A program made the position numbers and the translations under genes. The notes below the pieces were generated by a model, which saw only the letters and a list, made by a program, of their open reading frames with translations, searched no databases and had not been told where the DNA came from. DNA of 64,000 bases from Paucilactobacillus vaccinostercus DSM 20634 (GTDB lineage: Bacteria > Bacillota > Bacilli > Lactobacillales > Lactobacillaceae): positions 1 through 64,000 of the forward strand of contig NZ_AYYY01000030.1 of NCBI RefSeq assembly GCF_001436295.1. Direction: 5' to 3'. Shown here piece by piece: positions 35,491 through 45,903 of the stretch; positions within the stretch are counted from its first letter, which is position 1, and every line of letters starts with the position of its first letter.

Positions 35491-36687
35491 ATGCCGAATA
35501 CTAAACCCAGCCTCTTGAAGGATCTCAATCATAACTACGACGGGCTCCAGCCCAATCCCATTCGTATCTTCGATGCCGAAGCTAGTAAGATTGACGGCGT
35601 TCTTAAGCTATCACTTGGAGAGCCTGATTTTAACGTCCCTGAACATATCAAGCAGGCCGCCATCAATGCCATTACGACTAACCAGTCCCACTACGGTCCA
35701 TCGAACGGTTGGCCAGTTGTCCGTCAAGCAGCCGCAGATTTTTTGAAGGACCGCTACAATCTGGATTACAACCCTGATACTGAAATTGCACTGACTGTTG
35801 GCGCTACCGAAGGGCTTCATAGCTTTTTGGATACTATCTTAAATCCTGGTGATAAGGTCCTCATGCCTAGCCCAACGTTCTCGCTATACGATCAACTGAT
35901 CCGAATTAATGGGGCCGAACCGGTTTACATTAATACTGAAAGTTCCGGTTTCGTTTTAACACCAGAACAACTGCAACACGCCATTGATGAAAATGGGGCC
36001 GCGGTTAAAGCCATCCTGTTGAATTTTCCTTCCAACCCCACCGGTGTTACTTACAATGCCGCTCAGGTCAAGGCGATCGCGGACGTTGTTCGTAAAACCG
36101 ATCTAATCGTTATCTCCGACGAAATCTACTCCGAGTTAACCTACGATGCGCCCCACGCCTCATTTGCCGGCGAATTACCTGAACAAACACTGTTAATCAA
36201 CGGTGTTTCAAAGTCCCACGCCATGACGGGATGGCGAATTGGAATCGCTGCTGGTCCGGCCGACCTCATGAAACGGGTCAGCCTGGCCCACGCATTCAAC
36301 GTCACCTCAGCTTCCAATCCCGAACTGTACGCAGCGGCTGAAGCACTCTCGACAGAAGCTGGCCGCCAAGATACCCTCAAAATGAAGGCCGAATACATCA
36401 AACGTCGAGACTTCGTGGTCGAAGCCATGACTAAGCTCGGCTTCAAAATTGCGAACCCTTCTGGGGCTTTCTACGTCTTCGCTAAAATCCCTGCCGGTTA
36501 CATTCAAGATGACAATGAATTCTGTTACGACCTCGTCCGTAAGAATAAATTAGCCTTGATCGCTGGAAGCGGCTTTGGTCCCGGTGGCGAACACTACATC
36601 CGTCTGAGCTATGCCGCTTCAATGGACGACTTAAAGGAAGCCATGAAGCGTCTTACTGCTTATATCAATGAAAACAAACCAGCATAA
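35491..36687 (+). CDS. class I/II PLP aminotransferase, PatA/AraT-like
   Basis: 398-residue aminotransferase with YGPSNGWPVVRQAAADF, FPSNPTGVTY, SDEIYSELTYD and the PLP Lys in NGVSKSHAMTGWRIG (about residue 237). Lactobacillar PatA proteins of this type transaminate aromatic amino acids or N-acetyl-LL-diaminopimelate; sequence alone does not decide. The ATG at 35491 has AAGGA eight bases upstream. A TATACT about 70 bases upstream may be the -10. Monocistronic. Confidence 0.88.
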   Translation: MPNTKPSLLKDLNHNYDGLQPNPIRIFDAEASKIDGVLKLSLGEPDFNVPEHIKQAAINAITTNQSHYGPSNGWPVVRQAAADFLKDRYNLDYNPDTEIALTVGATEGLHSFLDTILNPGDKVLMPSPTFSLYDQLIRINGAEPVYINTESSGFVLTPEQLQHAIDENGAAVKAILLNFPSNPTGVTYNAAQVKAIADVVRKTDLIVISDEIYSELTYDAPHASFAGELPEQTLLINGVSKSHAMTGWRIGIAAGPADLMKRVSLAHAFNVTSASNPELYAAAEALSTEAGRQDTLKMKAEYIKRRDFVVEAMTKLGFKIANPSGAFYVFAKIPAGYIQDDNEFCYDLVRKNKLALIAGSGFGPGGEHYIRLSYAASMDDLKEAMKRLTAYINENKPA

Positions 36688-36718
36688 TTGTTTCATGTGA
36701 AACATAACAGGTATCTCC

Positions 36719-36762
36719 ATAAAAGGTCTGAGAAAACGAGTGATTTTCTTAGATCTTTTTTC
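36719..36762 (+). terminator. aminotransferase terminator
   Basis: Hairpin AAAAGGTCTGAGAAAA with TTTTCTTAGATCTTTT, then T run, 32 bases after the stop codon. Confidence 0.8.
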
Positions 36763-36823
36763 ATGCGGTGAAAATAGAGGTTCAACACGTCCTGATTCCC
36801 CAAAATTTGATTCTTAAATTAAT

Positions 36824-36892
36824 ACCACTCGTGCGGTAATATCCACCACTTATTGACCTTTGCAAGACACACCGATCAGTCGTTGCTATACT
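36824..36892 (+). promoter_or_regulatory. candidate activator-dependent promoter of the ABC/LytTR operon
   Basis: A -10 TATACT at 36887-36892 lacks a good -35 at the right distance. Upstream, ACCACT occurs twice, 21 bases (two helical turns) apart at 36824 and 36845. LytTR regulators bind direct repeats near weak promoters, so autoregulation by the LytTR protein of this operon is possible. The repeats do not match the usual LytTR consensus closely. Confidence 0.3.
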
Positions 36893-36926
36893 AACTTCCA
36901 AATTAATCATACTGGAGGTTCCATGC

Positions 36927-37817
36927 ATGGCACTATTAAGCGCTAATCACTTAAAGAAATCTTTTGGAAAGAAAATTGCAGTAAAAGATATCAGTCTACA
37001 AATTGATCCAGGTAAATTCATCGCCCTTCTTGGGCCAAACGGTGCGGGTAAATCGACAACAATTAGTATGCTGATTGGCACACTTGCCCCCGATAGTGGC
37101 AATATTAATTTCGACGCCAAAATTCCCAATGCACAAAACTACCATCGTCATATTGGCGTTGTTTTTCAGGAAAGCGTCCTTGATGGTCAATTAACCGTTC
37201 GCCAAAATTTAACTTTTCGCGCCAAAATGTACAAAAATATCACAACACACCGCGTCGAAGATGTTCTCAACGAGTTTCAGCTATTAACTGTCGCTGACCA
37301 GAAATACCAAACGCTTTCTGGCGGGCAACGACGTCGTGTAGATATTGCACGGGCAATCCTACACCGTCCAGCACTCCTTTTTTTAGATGAGCCTTCAACA
37401 GGGCTAGACATTCAGACGAGAAATATGATCTGGCAAATTCTCAATCGGCTGCGCCAAAATGAGCATCTTACTATTGTCCTGACAACTCACTACCTTGAAG
37501 AAGCTGAAAATGCCGATTTCGTCTACATTATTGACGATGGTCACGTCATTGCCGCCGATACCATCCCCAAATTAAAAGCTACTTACGCGCCGACACGACT
37601 TACTTTAATCACAAGCACCCCAGATCTCGTTCGCAAAAATTTACCTGCTGATTTGCCGATTACCAGAACAAAAACAGGCCTAAGCATTGCACTATCCAAT
37701 TCAATGGCCAGTATTCCCATCCTAAAATTAATTCGACCGTTAATTAGTAGCTTTGAACTTAGAAATGGAACCGTTGATGATATTTTTCTAACACTCACCG
37801 GAAAGGAAATTCGATAA
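36927..37817 (+). CDS. ABC transporter ATPase (drug/lantibiotic exporter type)
   Basis: 296-residue ATPase: Walker A GPNGAGKST at about 35-43, signature LSGGQRRR, Walker B ALLFLDEPSTGLD, and a C-terminal extension of about 80 residues as in CcmA/DrrA-type exporters. Start ATG has GGAGG upstream. One base separates it from the permease gene. Followed by a LytTR and a DUF3021 gene, a linkage typical of Lactobacillales self-regulated exporters of unknown cargo. Confidence 0.92.
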   Translation: MALLSANHLKKSFGKKIAVKDISLQIDPGKFIALLGPNGAGKSTTISMLIGTLAPDSGNINFDAKIPNAQNYHRHIGVVFQESVLDGQLTVRQNLTFRAKMYKNITTHRVEDVLNEFQLLTVADQKYQTLSGGQRRRVDIARAILHRPALLFLDEPSTGLDIQTRNMIWQILNRLRQNEHLTIVLTTHYLEEAENADFVYIIDDGHVIAADTIPKLKATYAPTRLTLITSTPDLVRKNLPADLPITRTKTGLSIALSNSMASIPILKLIRPLISSFELRNGTVDDIFLTLTGKEIR

Positions 37818-37818
37818 T

Positions 37819-38685
37819 ATGCTAGGTTTACTAAGAAGAAATCTTCGATTATATTTTGGCGATCGCAGTGGGGTCCTCTTTTCACTGCTTGGCGCCTTAA
37901 TTGCGTTTGTTCTTTACATCGTCTTTTTAAAACATAACATGAGTTTAAGCTGGGGCAATATTCCCCATAAAAACGAACTACTCGATAACTGGCTCATTGG
38001 TGGTACCTTAGCAACCACTGCCATCACAACGACCGGTCACGCAACGAGTCTAGCCGTTATGGATCGTGAAAAAGGACGGTTAGTCGATTTAATGTTGACT
38101 GATATTCACCCTGCAAATATTCAGGCTACTTATATTTTTAACGGCATGATTGTCGGAACCATCATGCAACTCGTAATGCTACTAGGATTAGCCACCTACT
38201 TTCGCATTACAGATCAGCTCGGTTTTGACTGGTCACTAACCCCACAATTACTAATCGTCATGGTACTGAACGCTGCCACTTGGACATCCTTTAACGTCTT
38301 AATTCAGTCATTTATTCGCAGAATGTCAACACTAAGTACAGTCCATTCATTGTTAGGCACTGCCGCAGGATTTTTTGTTGGAGTATACATGCCCATCGGA
38401 ATGTTGCCTAAAGCCGCTCAGCACCTGATTGAATGGACGCCCGCACCTTATAGCGCATCTCTGTATCGTCGGATCCTGCTGTCACAACCTTTACGTGATA
38501 CTTTTAACGGACATTCTGTCGCTCAAACCACCTTTGAAAAATCGATGGGGATTGGGATTAACATTAACGGGCTAACTACGTGGACAACTGATACAATAAT
38601 TTTATGTGCATGCTCTTTTATTTTCGCAATTATCATTGGGATCGTTGCTCATCGTAGCCAACTTCTGGCCGTTCAACGCAGTTAA
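37819..38685 (+). CDS. ABC-2 type transporter permease
   Basis: 288-residue membrane protein with about six transmembrane segments and a large first extracytoplasmic loop, matching ABC-2 permeases (ATSLAVMDREKGRLVDLMLTD is the family's cytoplasmic loop; a Pro/Gly-rich IEWTPAPYSASLYRRI stretch lies later). Partner of the ATPase just upstream. Substrate unknown. Confidence 0.9.
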   Translation: MLGLLRRNLRLYFGDRSGVLFSLLGALIAFVLYIVFLKHNMSLSWGNIPHKNELLDNWLIGGTLATTAITTTGHATSLAVMDREKGRLVDLMLTDIHPANIQATYIFNGMIVGTIMQLVMLLGLATYFRITDQLGFDWSLTPQLLIVMVLNAATWTSFNVLIQSFIRRMSTLSTVHSLLGTAAGFFVGVYMPIGMLPKAAQHLIEWTPAPYSASLYRRILLSQPLRDTFNGHSVAQTTFEKSMGIGININGLTTWTTDTIILCACSFIFAIIIGIVAHRSQLLAVQRS

Positions 38686-38722
38686 CTATCTCCATTGATT
38701 ATTAACAAGAAAGAAGTGAATT

Positions 38723-39175
38723 TTGATCAAAATTCAATTTGAAAAAGCCAGCGAGCTTAACGGAGAAATAGAAATTGTCGTTCGATCTGGAGAAATCACG
38801 CCCGCAGTTCTCACAATAATGAACCAACTCGAAACTCTTGAAAAACCGATCCAAACACTTGCACTGCCTGCTGATGATCGCGTTGTCATGGTTGCTCAAG
38901 CCGACATTATCCTTCTTGAGATCAATAAAACGGATATTACTATTCATACTATCAATCATTTATTTCACATTACCGGCCAATTGAAGCGAATGCTCGCTAA
39001 ATTAAACCAAACCGATTTTATTCAAGTCTCCAAGGGAGCTGTTCTAAATCTTAACCATCTAAAAACCCTTGAAGCAGCCTTTTCAGGCAATATGACGGCA
39101 CGACTAACGAATGACATTAAAGTCACAATCAGTCGGAAATACCTACCTGAATTAAAAAAACAATTAGGAATGTGA
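38723..39175 (+). CDS. LytTR DNA-binding domain protein
   Basis: 150-residue regulator with no receiver domain: an N-terminal segment of about 45 residues, then the LytTR domain (DDRVVMVAQADIILLEI ... FIQVSKGAVLNLNHLKTLE ... RLTNDIKVTISRKYLPELKKQL). Starts at TTG with AAGAAG upstream. Paired with DUF3021, ten bases downstream, a known conserved pair in which the membrane partner is thought to restrain the LytTR regulator. Probably controls this operon. Confidence 0.88.
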   Translation: MIKIQFEKASELNGEIEIVVRSGEITPAVLTIMNQLETLEKPIQTLALPADDRVVMVAQADIILLEINKTDITIHTINHLFHITGQLKRMLAKLNQTDFIQVSKGAVLNLNHLKTLEAAFSGNMTARLTNDIKVTISRKYLPELKKQLGM

Positions 39176-39184
39176 GGAGATATT

Positions 39185-39589
39185 TTGGATAATTTTAAAA
39201 CTATCATTCGGCACGCCGGTACTGGGCTCCTAATCGGTGCTTTAATGAGTATGCTCACAATGATTTTTGTTAGTCAGTCTGTAATTACCGTTTCACGTTT
39301 TCAATTGACCGCAATGCTGGTCATGAGTGCTTTAATCGGGTTATTATCGTTTATTTTTGATATTGAAAAGCTCCCCTTTTATGGGGCCATACCGCTACAT
39401 TTTGTTTTAACAGCCATCATCGTATTTGGTACTAACCATCTCCTCCATGGACTGTTCGGCGTACCATCTCATCTAGGAATCATCTACATTGCAATATATA
39501 TAGGAGTTTGGTTTCTTCTAAAACTTTGGTGGTCTCTAGATGTTCACCGAATTAATACTCAAATCAAAAAGCGCAACCAAAATCACTAA
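39185..39589 (+). CDS. DUF3021 membrane protein
   Basis: 134-residue protein with four hydrophobic segments (TGLLIGALMSMLTMIFV, LTAMLVMSALIGLLSFIF, IPLHFVLTAIIVFG, LGIIYIAIYIGVWFLLKLWW) and a basic C-terminus, the DUF3021 layout. Starts at TTG with GAGGAG upstream. Cognate partner of the LytTR protein upstream, probably acting as its membrane-bound anti-activator. Confidence 0.87.
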   Translation: MDNFKTIIRHAGTGLLIGALMSMLTMIFVSQSVITVSRFQLTAMLVMSALIGLLSFIFDIEKLPFYGAIPLHFVLTAIIVFGTNHLLHGLFGVPSHLGIIYIAIYIGVWFLLKLWWSLDVHRINTQIKKRNQNH

Positions 39590-39591
39590 AT

Positions 39592-39645
39592 GAATAAGCC
39601 ACCTTCCCAAGTCACAATATGTGACCTGAGGAAGGTGGCTTATTC
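39592..39645. terminator. bidirectional terminator
   Basis: Strong hairpin GAATAAGCCACCTTCC/GGAAGGTGGCTTATTC with an inner GTCACA/TGTGAC arm, between convergent genes. Confidence 0.85.
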
Positions 39646-39661
39646 GTTATCGATTGTTAAA

Positions 39662-41011
39662 TTAACGGTTCGTTTCCATTTCATCAACAACCGGATTGGT
39701 ATCACGTTTTTTGACCACGTAAAAGATGGGGAGTCCAATGGCCACAATTGACAATGACGCAATGGCGCCTACTGGATCTGAAAATAGTTCACTGATGATC
39801 ACAAACAGTGCCCCGACAATCGCGATAATCGGCGTGATGGGATACAAAGGCGTTGAAAACGGCCGTGGTCCTGGCATCCGCTTCCGTAATAAGAAGACAC
39901 CAATAAAGGCAGCCACGTAGAAGCAATAAACGGTAAAGATGCAAAGATCTGATAGGTAATCTGCATTGAAGAAACCAACCATCAGACTCGCAATGGCGAT
40001 GATCGCCACCGTGGCAATCATTGGTTCGTGCGTTTTGGCATTCACATATGACAACTGCTTTGAAAATGGTAAATCATGGCGTTTAGCCATTGCATACATA
40101 ATCCGAGGAAACGTCATAATCTTGCCATTCATACACCCAATGATCGAAATGATCACCCCAATGTTCAGTAGCCGGCCACCAATAGTACCAAATGCCTGAG
40201 TCGCTAGATATGGTGTCGTGTTATCGCCTAACTTATGGATCAGACCAGCCGACAATCCGTTGAAAACGCCAAACGTCACAGCCGTGTAAACGACCAGCAC
40301 GAACGAGAGGCCAATAATAATCGCCTTAGGAAGCACCTTTTGAGGATTTTTAATTTCACCACCCAAATTGGCAATCAGAATCCAGCCATCATAGCCAAAC
40401 AGTGTGGCTAACACCGCCACCCCAAAGTTACCGGCACTAGTTTGAGCGCCCGCAACGGTTTGACCCAGCGCACCCTGATGACCATAGAAAAGGCCAAAAA
40501 TGATAATTGCCGCAATGGGTAGGAGCTTGCAACACGTCGTCACAATCGCAAATGCGGCCCCATACCGATTTTCAAACATGTTCAACCCACCAATTAAAAT
40601 CATGGCCGCGAGCGCAAGTGGTACATGCCAAACATTTGAAAGGCCAAAGAAACTCACCAGAAGCACTGCTAAATATCCCGCAAGCGAAGCGATGATGGCC
40701 GGACCATACACGATGATCTGCATCCAGCCAGATAGGAAGCCCCAGATACGTCCGTAAATTTTTTCCATGTAGACGTATAGGCCACCGGTGTAAGGTAACT
40801 GCGCACCGATTTCAGCGATCGTCAAACCGGCTGTCAGGGTAATGATCCCCCCAATTACCCATGCCAGAAGTGCCATGGTTGAGGAACCGGCACTGTCCAA
40901 GACTGATGCTTGCTTGAAAAAGATTCCGGAACCGATAACTGTCCCTACGACGAGGGCTAACGCCGACCAAATTCCTAATGACCGCTTTAATTCTACTTCT
41001 GGTTGTTTCAT
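39662..41011 (-). CDS. APC family amino acid permease, SteT/LAT-like
   Basis: 449-residue permease with 12 hydrophobic segments and the APC signature VVGTVIGSGIFFK at about 20-32. SteT-like members exchange serine, threonine or other neutral amino acids. The ATG at 41011 has GGTGGG upstream; the frame's further 19 codons upstream lack a site. Single gene with the bidirectional terminator at its end. Confidence 0.88.
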   Translation of the reverse strand: MKQPEVELKRSLGIWSALALVVGTVIGSGIFFKQASVLDSAGSSTMALLAWVIGGIITLTAGLTIAEIGAQLPYTGGLYVYMEKIYGRIWGFLSGWMQIIVYGPAIIASLAGYLAVLLVSFFGLSNVWHVPLALAAMILIGGLNMFENRYGAAFAIVTTCCKLLPIAAIIIFGLFYGHQGALGQTVAGAQTSAGNFGVAVLATLFGYDGWILIANLGGEIKNPQKVLPKAIIIGLSFVLVVYTAVTFGVFNGLSAGLIHKLGDNTTPYLATQAFGTIGGRLLNIGVIISIIGCMNGKIMTFPRIMYAMAKRHDLPFSKQLSYVNAKTHEPMIATVAIIAIASLMVGFFNADYLSDLCIFTVYCFYVAAFIGVFLLRKRMPGPRPFSTPLYPITPIIAIVGALFVIISELFSDPVGAIASLSIVAIGLPIFYVVKKRDTNPVVDEMETNR

Positions 41012-41392
41012 CTGAATCCCACCTTTTTGATAATCTCCGCTCACGGAAATAACATTTCCGCGAAACAATGGGAATAAGATAACACGCTCAGTAATTCTAG
41101 CAACCTGTAAGTTATAACTTTATTTTTAATTTCAATCTGAAATACTGTTATATCAGCGTTTAGCGTCCTTCTCAGCCACTTTTATAAATATTTTTATAAT
41201 AACATATCGTTGATATTTTATAAATATTTTTATTTTTAAACAAATTTCAAATACCAATTAGTGATATTCGATCTTTCACTCTACTTTCGTATACACCTCA
41301 TAGATATACGGATGGCTAATATCAACCTTAACATTTTACTTATTTTTCATAGAAAACACATATATTAGCAGTTGAAAAAACATTTAGTTGGC
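41012..41392. other. AT-rich intergenic region
   Basis: About 380 bases between divergent genes, with several TTTATAAATATTTTTATAAT-like runs near 41180-41235. No ORF with a ribosome binding site. Probably holds the permease promoter. Confidence 0.4.
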
Positions 41393-41408
41393 GTAGTATC
41401 GATACTAC
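41372..41408 (+). promoter_or_regulatory. promoter overlapped by a perfect 16-bp palindrome
   Basis: TTGAAA (41372-41377), 16 bases, TAGTAT (41394-41399). The -10 lies in the perfect palindrome GTAGTATCGATACTAC (41393-41408), about 35 bases before the small gene at 41442. A repressor site is likely; the regulator is unknown. Confidence 0.5.
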
Positions 41409-41441
41409 AATCTAGTTCTGAACCACAAAGGAAGCACGCCT

Positions 41442-41717
41442 ATGATTTATCATTTTATCGCGGTTTTTACCGATCCAACCACTCAATTAAAAACTGCATA
41501 CCATTATAGTAATCAAGCTTTAAATATAATCACGGCCAAAGAAACTGATTTTGCGAACGAATTCAGCCACTGCCCTTACACCGCTCATCGGATTGCCACT
41601 CCCAATGCCAGCTGGCGCTCCGTTATTGAGCATGATTTTCACTTTAAAGCGGTCCAAGTCACGGAAAGTTTTGATCGCATCCGGCAATTAGTGCACCACT
41701 TGGCTTTAAGCAAATAA
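41442..41717 (+). CDS. hypothetical protein, 91 residues
   Basis: Not recognised. Soluble, His-rich small protein with no transmembrane segment, signal peptide or known motif. AAGGA precedes the ATG, a plausible regulated promoter lies upstream, and a good terminator follows, so it is probably a real single-gene unit. Contains one Cys (FSHCPYTAH). Confidence 0.65.
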   Translation: MIYHFIAVFTDPTTQLKTAYHYSNQALNIITAKETDFANEFSHCPYTAHRIATPNASWRSVIEHDFHFKAVQVTESFDRIRQLVHHLALSK

Positions 41718-41734
41718 TTCTAAAAATAACCACA

Positions 41735-41786
41735 CAAAAACTCCCTCTCTAGCTGAATTGCAAAAACTAGAGAGGGAGTTGTTTTA
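41735..41786. terminator. bidirectional terminator
   Basis: Hairpin AACTCCCTCTCTAG/CTAGAGAGGGAGTT between the convergent small gene and purB, A-rich on one side and T-rich on the other. Confidence 0.88.
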
Positions 41787-41799
41787 TCTAAAACGACTT

Positions 41800-43091
41800 C
41801 TAAACACCAACTTGATCAAAAATATAGTCGGCATACCGCAAATGATAATGATAGTCGAACGCATCATCAATGTCGGCAGGTGTTAAGTGCTTAGTAATTT
41901 CCGCACTCCCTTCAACAAGGTCACGGAATTGAAGCTGTTCATCCCATGACTTCGCCGTCAGAGGTTGTACTAAATCGTAAGCTTGTTCACGTGACAAGCC
42001 CTTCTCGATCAGCTTCAAAAGCAACCGTTGGCTATAAATCAAGCCGTATGTGCGTGTCATGTTTTTCTTCATAGTTTCAGGGAAGACCGTCAAGTTAGCA
42101 ACAATCTTATTGAACCGGTTCAACATGTAATCTAGCAAGATTGTAGTATCAGGCAGGATAATCCGTTCTGTTGAAGAATGTGAAATGTCACGTTCATGCC
42201 ACAGTGGGATGTTTTCGTAAGCTGTTTGGATATGGCCGCGAATGACCCGTGCTAAGCCACAAATATTTTCTGAACCAATTGGGTTCCGCTTATGTGGCAT
42301 TGATGACGAGCCCTTTTGACCAGCCGCAAAGTGTTCTTCTACTTCATGAATTTCCGAGCGTTGCAGCCCCCGAATTTCAGTTGCAAATTCTTCCAAACCG
42401 GTTGCAATTAAGCCTAACGTTGCAATGTAGTCTGCGTGCAAATCACGAGGCAACACCTGACTGGTGATGGGTTGGCGATTCAGTCCCAGTTGCTTCATAA
42501 CACTCTTTTCAACTTCAGGTGGCACATTGGCATAGGTTCCCACGGCCCCGCTGATCTTGCCGGAGTTAACGCCGGCGGCAGCAGCGTCAAAACGTTTAAT
42601 ATCACGTTCGAGTTCGGTATACCACCGCAATAACTTCAACCCAAAGGTCGTTGGTTCAGCATGCACACCATGCGTACGGCCCATCATGACCGTATTCTTG
42701 TACTTACGCGCCTGCTTTGCCACGGTATCTTTAAACATTAACAAGTCCTTGCGAAGCAGTTCATTGGCTTGCTTGAGTTGTACCCCGTTCGCTGTATCCA
42801 CAACGTCGGTACTCGTCAAACCAAAGTGAACCCACTTCTTTTCGGCCCCAAGAGATTCTGAAACAGTCCGTGTAAACGCCACGATATCGTGGTGTGTCGT
42901 CTTTTCAATTTCAGCGACGCGTTCCACCGTAAAAGTCGCATTGTCTTGGATCTTCTTTGCGTCCTCTGCAGGTACTTCGCCCTGTTCAACCCAGGCGTTC
43001 GTTGCTGCAATTTCGACATCTAACCAAGCTTGGTAGTGGTTTTGTTCCGACCAAATTTGGCCCATTTCCGGTCTTGTGTAACGTTCAATCA

Positions 43092-43092
<1 letters not shown>
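41800..43092 (-). CDS. purB: adenylosuccinate lyase
   Basis: 430-residue lyase acting twice in purine synthesis (SAICAR to AICAR, adenylosuccinate to AMP), releasing fumarate. Seen: [26 protein letters not shown] with the catalytic His, and the signature loop [17 protein letters not shown]. The ATG at 43092 overlaps the purA stop as TAATG and has AAAGGAG upstream, so the eight extra N-terminal codons of the frame are not used. Canonical PurB, in contrast to the lyase at 22586-23947, which has GSSTMPQKRNP. Confidence 0.97.
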
Positions 43093-44399
<1,307 letters not shown>

Positions 44400-44444
44400 T
44401 CACCCCATTAAATTCGATTAAGTTCATATTTCACTCACCTTATC

Positions 44445-44473
44445 AGTGTACCAATCATCAAAACCAAGGTCAA
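44445..44473 (-). promoter_or_regulatory. purA promoter
   Basis: Minus strand TTGACC (44473-44468), 17-base spacer, TACACT (44450-44445), about 50 bases before purA. Confidence 0.7.
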
Positions 44474-44476
44474 GGA

Positions 44477-44489
44477 AAATCCGAACTTT
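44477..44489. promoter_or_regulatory. PurBox (PurR site)
   Basis: AAATCCGAACTTT matches the PurR consensus AWWWCCGAACWWT exactly. It lies three bases upstream of the purA -35 and about 36 bases upstream of the guaC -35. A second CCGAAC core is at 44585-44590 in the guaC leader, with poorer flanks. Confidence 0.65.
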
Positions 44490-44525
44490 ATCCACGAAAA
44501 ATATTATTATTATCCGTGATTATTG

Positions 44526-44554
44526 TTGACAAGCATCACAGATACGATTATATT
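44526..44554 (+). promoter_or_regulatory. guaC promoter
   Basis: Consensus TTGACA (44526-44531), 17-base spacer, TATATT (44549-44554). The roughly 105-base leader before guaC contains a second CCGAAC core. Confidence 0.75.
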
Positions 44555-44665
44555 AGCTTATGGTTTACAACATAATTTGTGAACCCGAACTACTTTTAGC
44601 ATTACGGATGTCGCGTGAAGCACCTTGGTGATTCACGGAACTCAACCATTTAAGGAGTGGCAATT

Positions 44666-45637
44666 ATGGACACATTTGATTACGATGATATTCAACTAAT
44701 TCCGAACAAGTGTATTATTAAAAGTCGGCACGATGCGGACGCTAGCATTCAATTTGGCCCCCGCCGGTTTAACATTCCGGTCGTTCCAGCCAACATGGAA
44801 AGTGTGATCGACGAACCACTTACAATCTGGTTAGCTCAAAACAACTATTTCTACGTCATGCATCGTTTCCAACCGGAAAAACGGCTTGGTTTCGTGAAGG
44901 ATATGCACGCTAAAAATCTCTTCGCTTCCATCTCAGTTGGGATTAAGGATGCAGAGTACACATTTATCGATGAACTTAAAGGGGCAGATGAAACGCCCGA
45001 ATATATCACGATCGACGTGGCCCATGGTCATTCCGATTACGTGATTAATATGATTAAGTATATAAAGGAAAACTTGCCAGAAGCCTTCGTGATCGCTGGG
45101 AACGTGGCAACACCAGAAGCCGTTCGTGATCTGGAAAACGCCGGTGCCGACGCTACCAAGGTCGGCGTGGGTCCTGGTAAAGCCTGCATCACCAAGCTAA
45201 AAACCGGCTTCGGGACTGGCGGCTGGCAATTAGCTGCGGTTCGCCTGTGCGGCAAGGCCGCTCGTAAACCCATCATCGCTGATGGAGGAATCCGTCACAA
45301 CGGCGACATCGCTAAGTCGATCCGCTTTGGTGCTTCGATGGTCATGGTCGGCTCACTGCTGGCTGGGCATCTTGAATCACCCGGTAACATGATTAAGCTC
45401 GACGGAAAGCAATACAAGCAATATTGGGGCTCCGCTTCGGAAGTCCAAAAGGGTGCCTACCGTAACGTAGAAGGCAAGCAGATGCTCGTCCCATACCGTG
45501 GTGAAATTAAAGATACCCTCTTAGAAATGCAAGAAGACCTCCAGTCTTCCATCTCATATGCGGGTGGTCGTGATCTTGAATCCATCCGTAAGGTGGACTA
45601 CGTGGTGGTTAAAAACTCGATTATGAATGGTGACTAG
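44666..45637 (+). CDS. guaC: GMP reductase
   Basis: 323-residue IMPDH/GMPR-fold enzyme that reduces GMP to IMP with NADPH. Seen: [27 protein letters not shown] with the catalytic Cys and its Thr/Lys neighbours, [19 protein letters not shown]. No CBS domains, as expected for GMPR of this type. The ATG at 44666 has AAGGAG upstream; a GTG three codons before overlaps that site and is rejected. Divergent from purAB, so IMP made from GMP can go to AMP. Confidence 0.96.
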   Translation: MDTFDYDDIQLIPNKCIIKSRHDADASIQFGPRRFNIPVVPANMESVIDEPLTIWLAQNNYFYVMHRFQPEKRLGFVKDMHAKNLFASISVGIKDAEYTFIDELKGADETPEYITIDVAHGHSDYVINMIKYIKENLPEAFVIAGNVATPEAVRDLENAGADATKVGVGPGKACITKLKTGFGTGGWQLAAVRLCGKAARKPIIADGGIRHNGDIAKSIRFGASMVMVGSLLAGHLESPGNMIKLDGKQYKQYWGSASEVQKGAYRNVEGKQMLVPYRGEIKDTLLEMQEDLQSSISYAGGRDLESIRKVDYVVVKNSIMNGD

Positions 45638-45702
45638 CCTTCTTTCACCTCACAGCACTCGGGCAATTTGAATGCGGTGTAAGCATAATCAAAATATAAA
45701 TA

Positions 45703-45741
45703 TTAAGAGAGGCTATGCAAAATTGCGTAGCTTCTTTTTTC
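45703..45741 (+). terminator. guaC terminator
   Basis: Hairpin GAGGCTATGCA/TGCGTAGCTTC with a following six-T run, about 70 bases after the stop codon. Confidence 0.8.
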
Positions 45742-45903
45742 TTGTTCTTCAATATACCGTTATCCCGTATCTATCAACGCACTCAACATTAATAACTCCT
45801 AAAATTTCGTAAGATTACAAATATCCCTGCATTTCCGTTTCGTCGGTTTCGTATCAGTTGTATAATTGGCGTTAGCTTTGAAAGAAAGATAGGGTCTCAC
45901 GTT

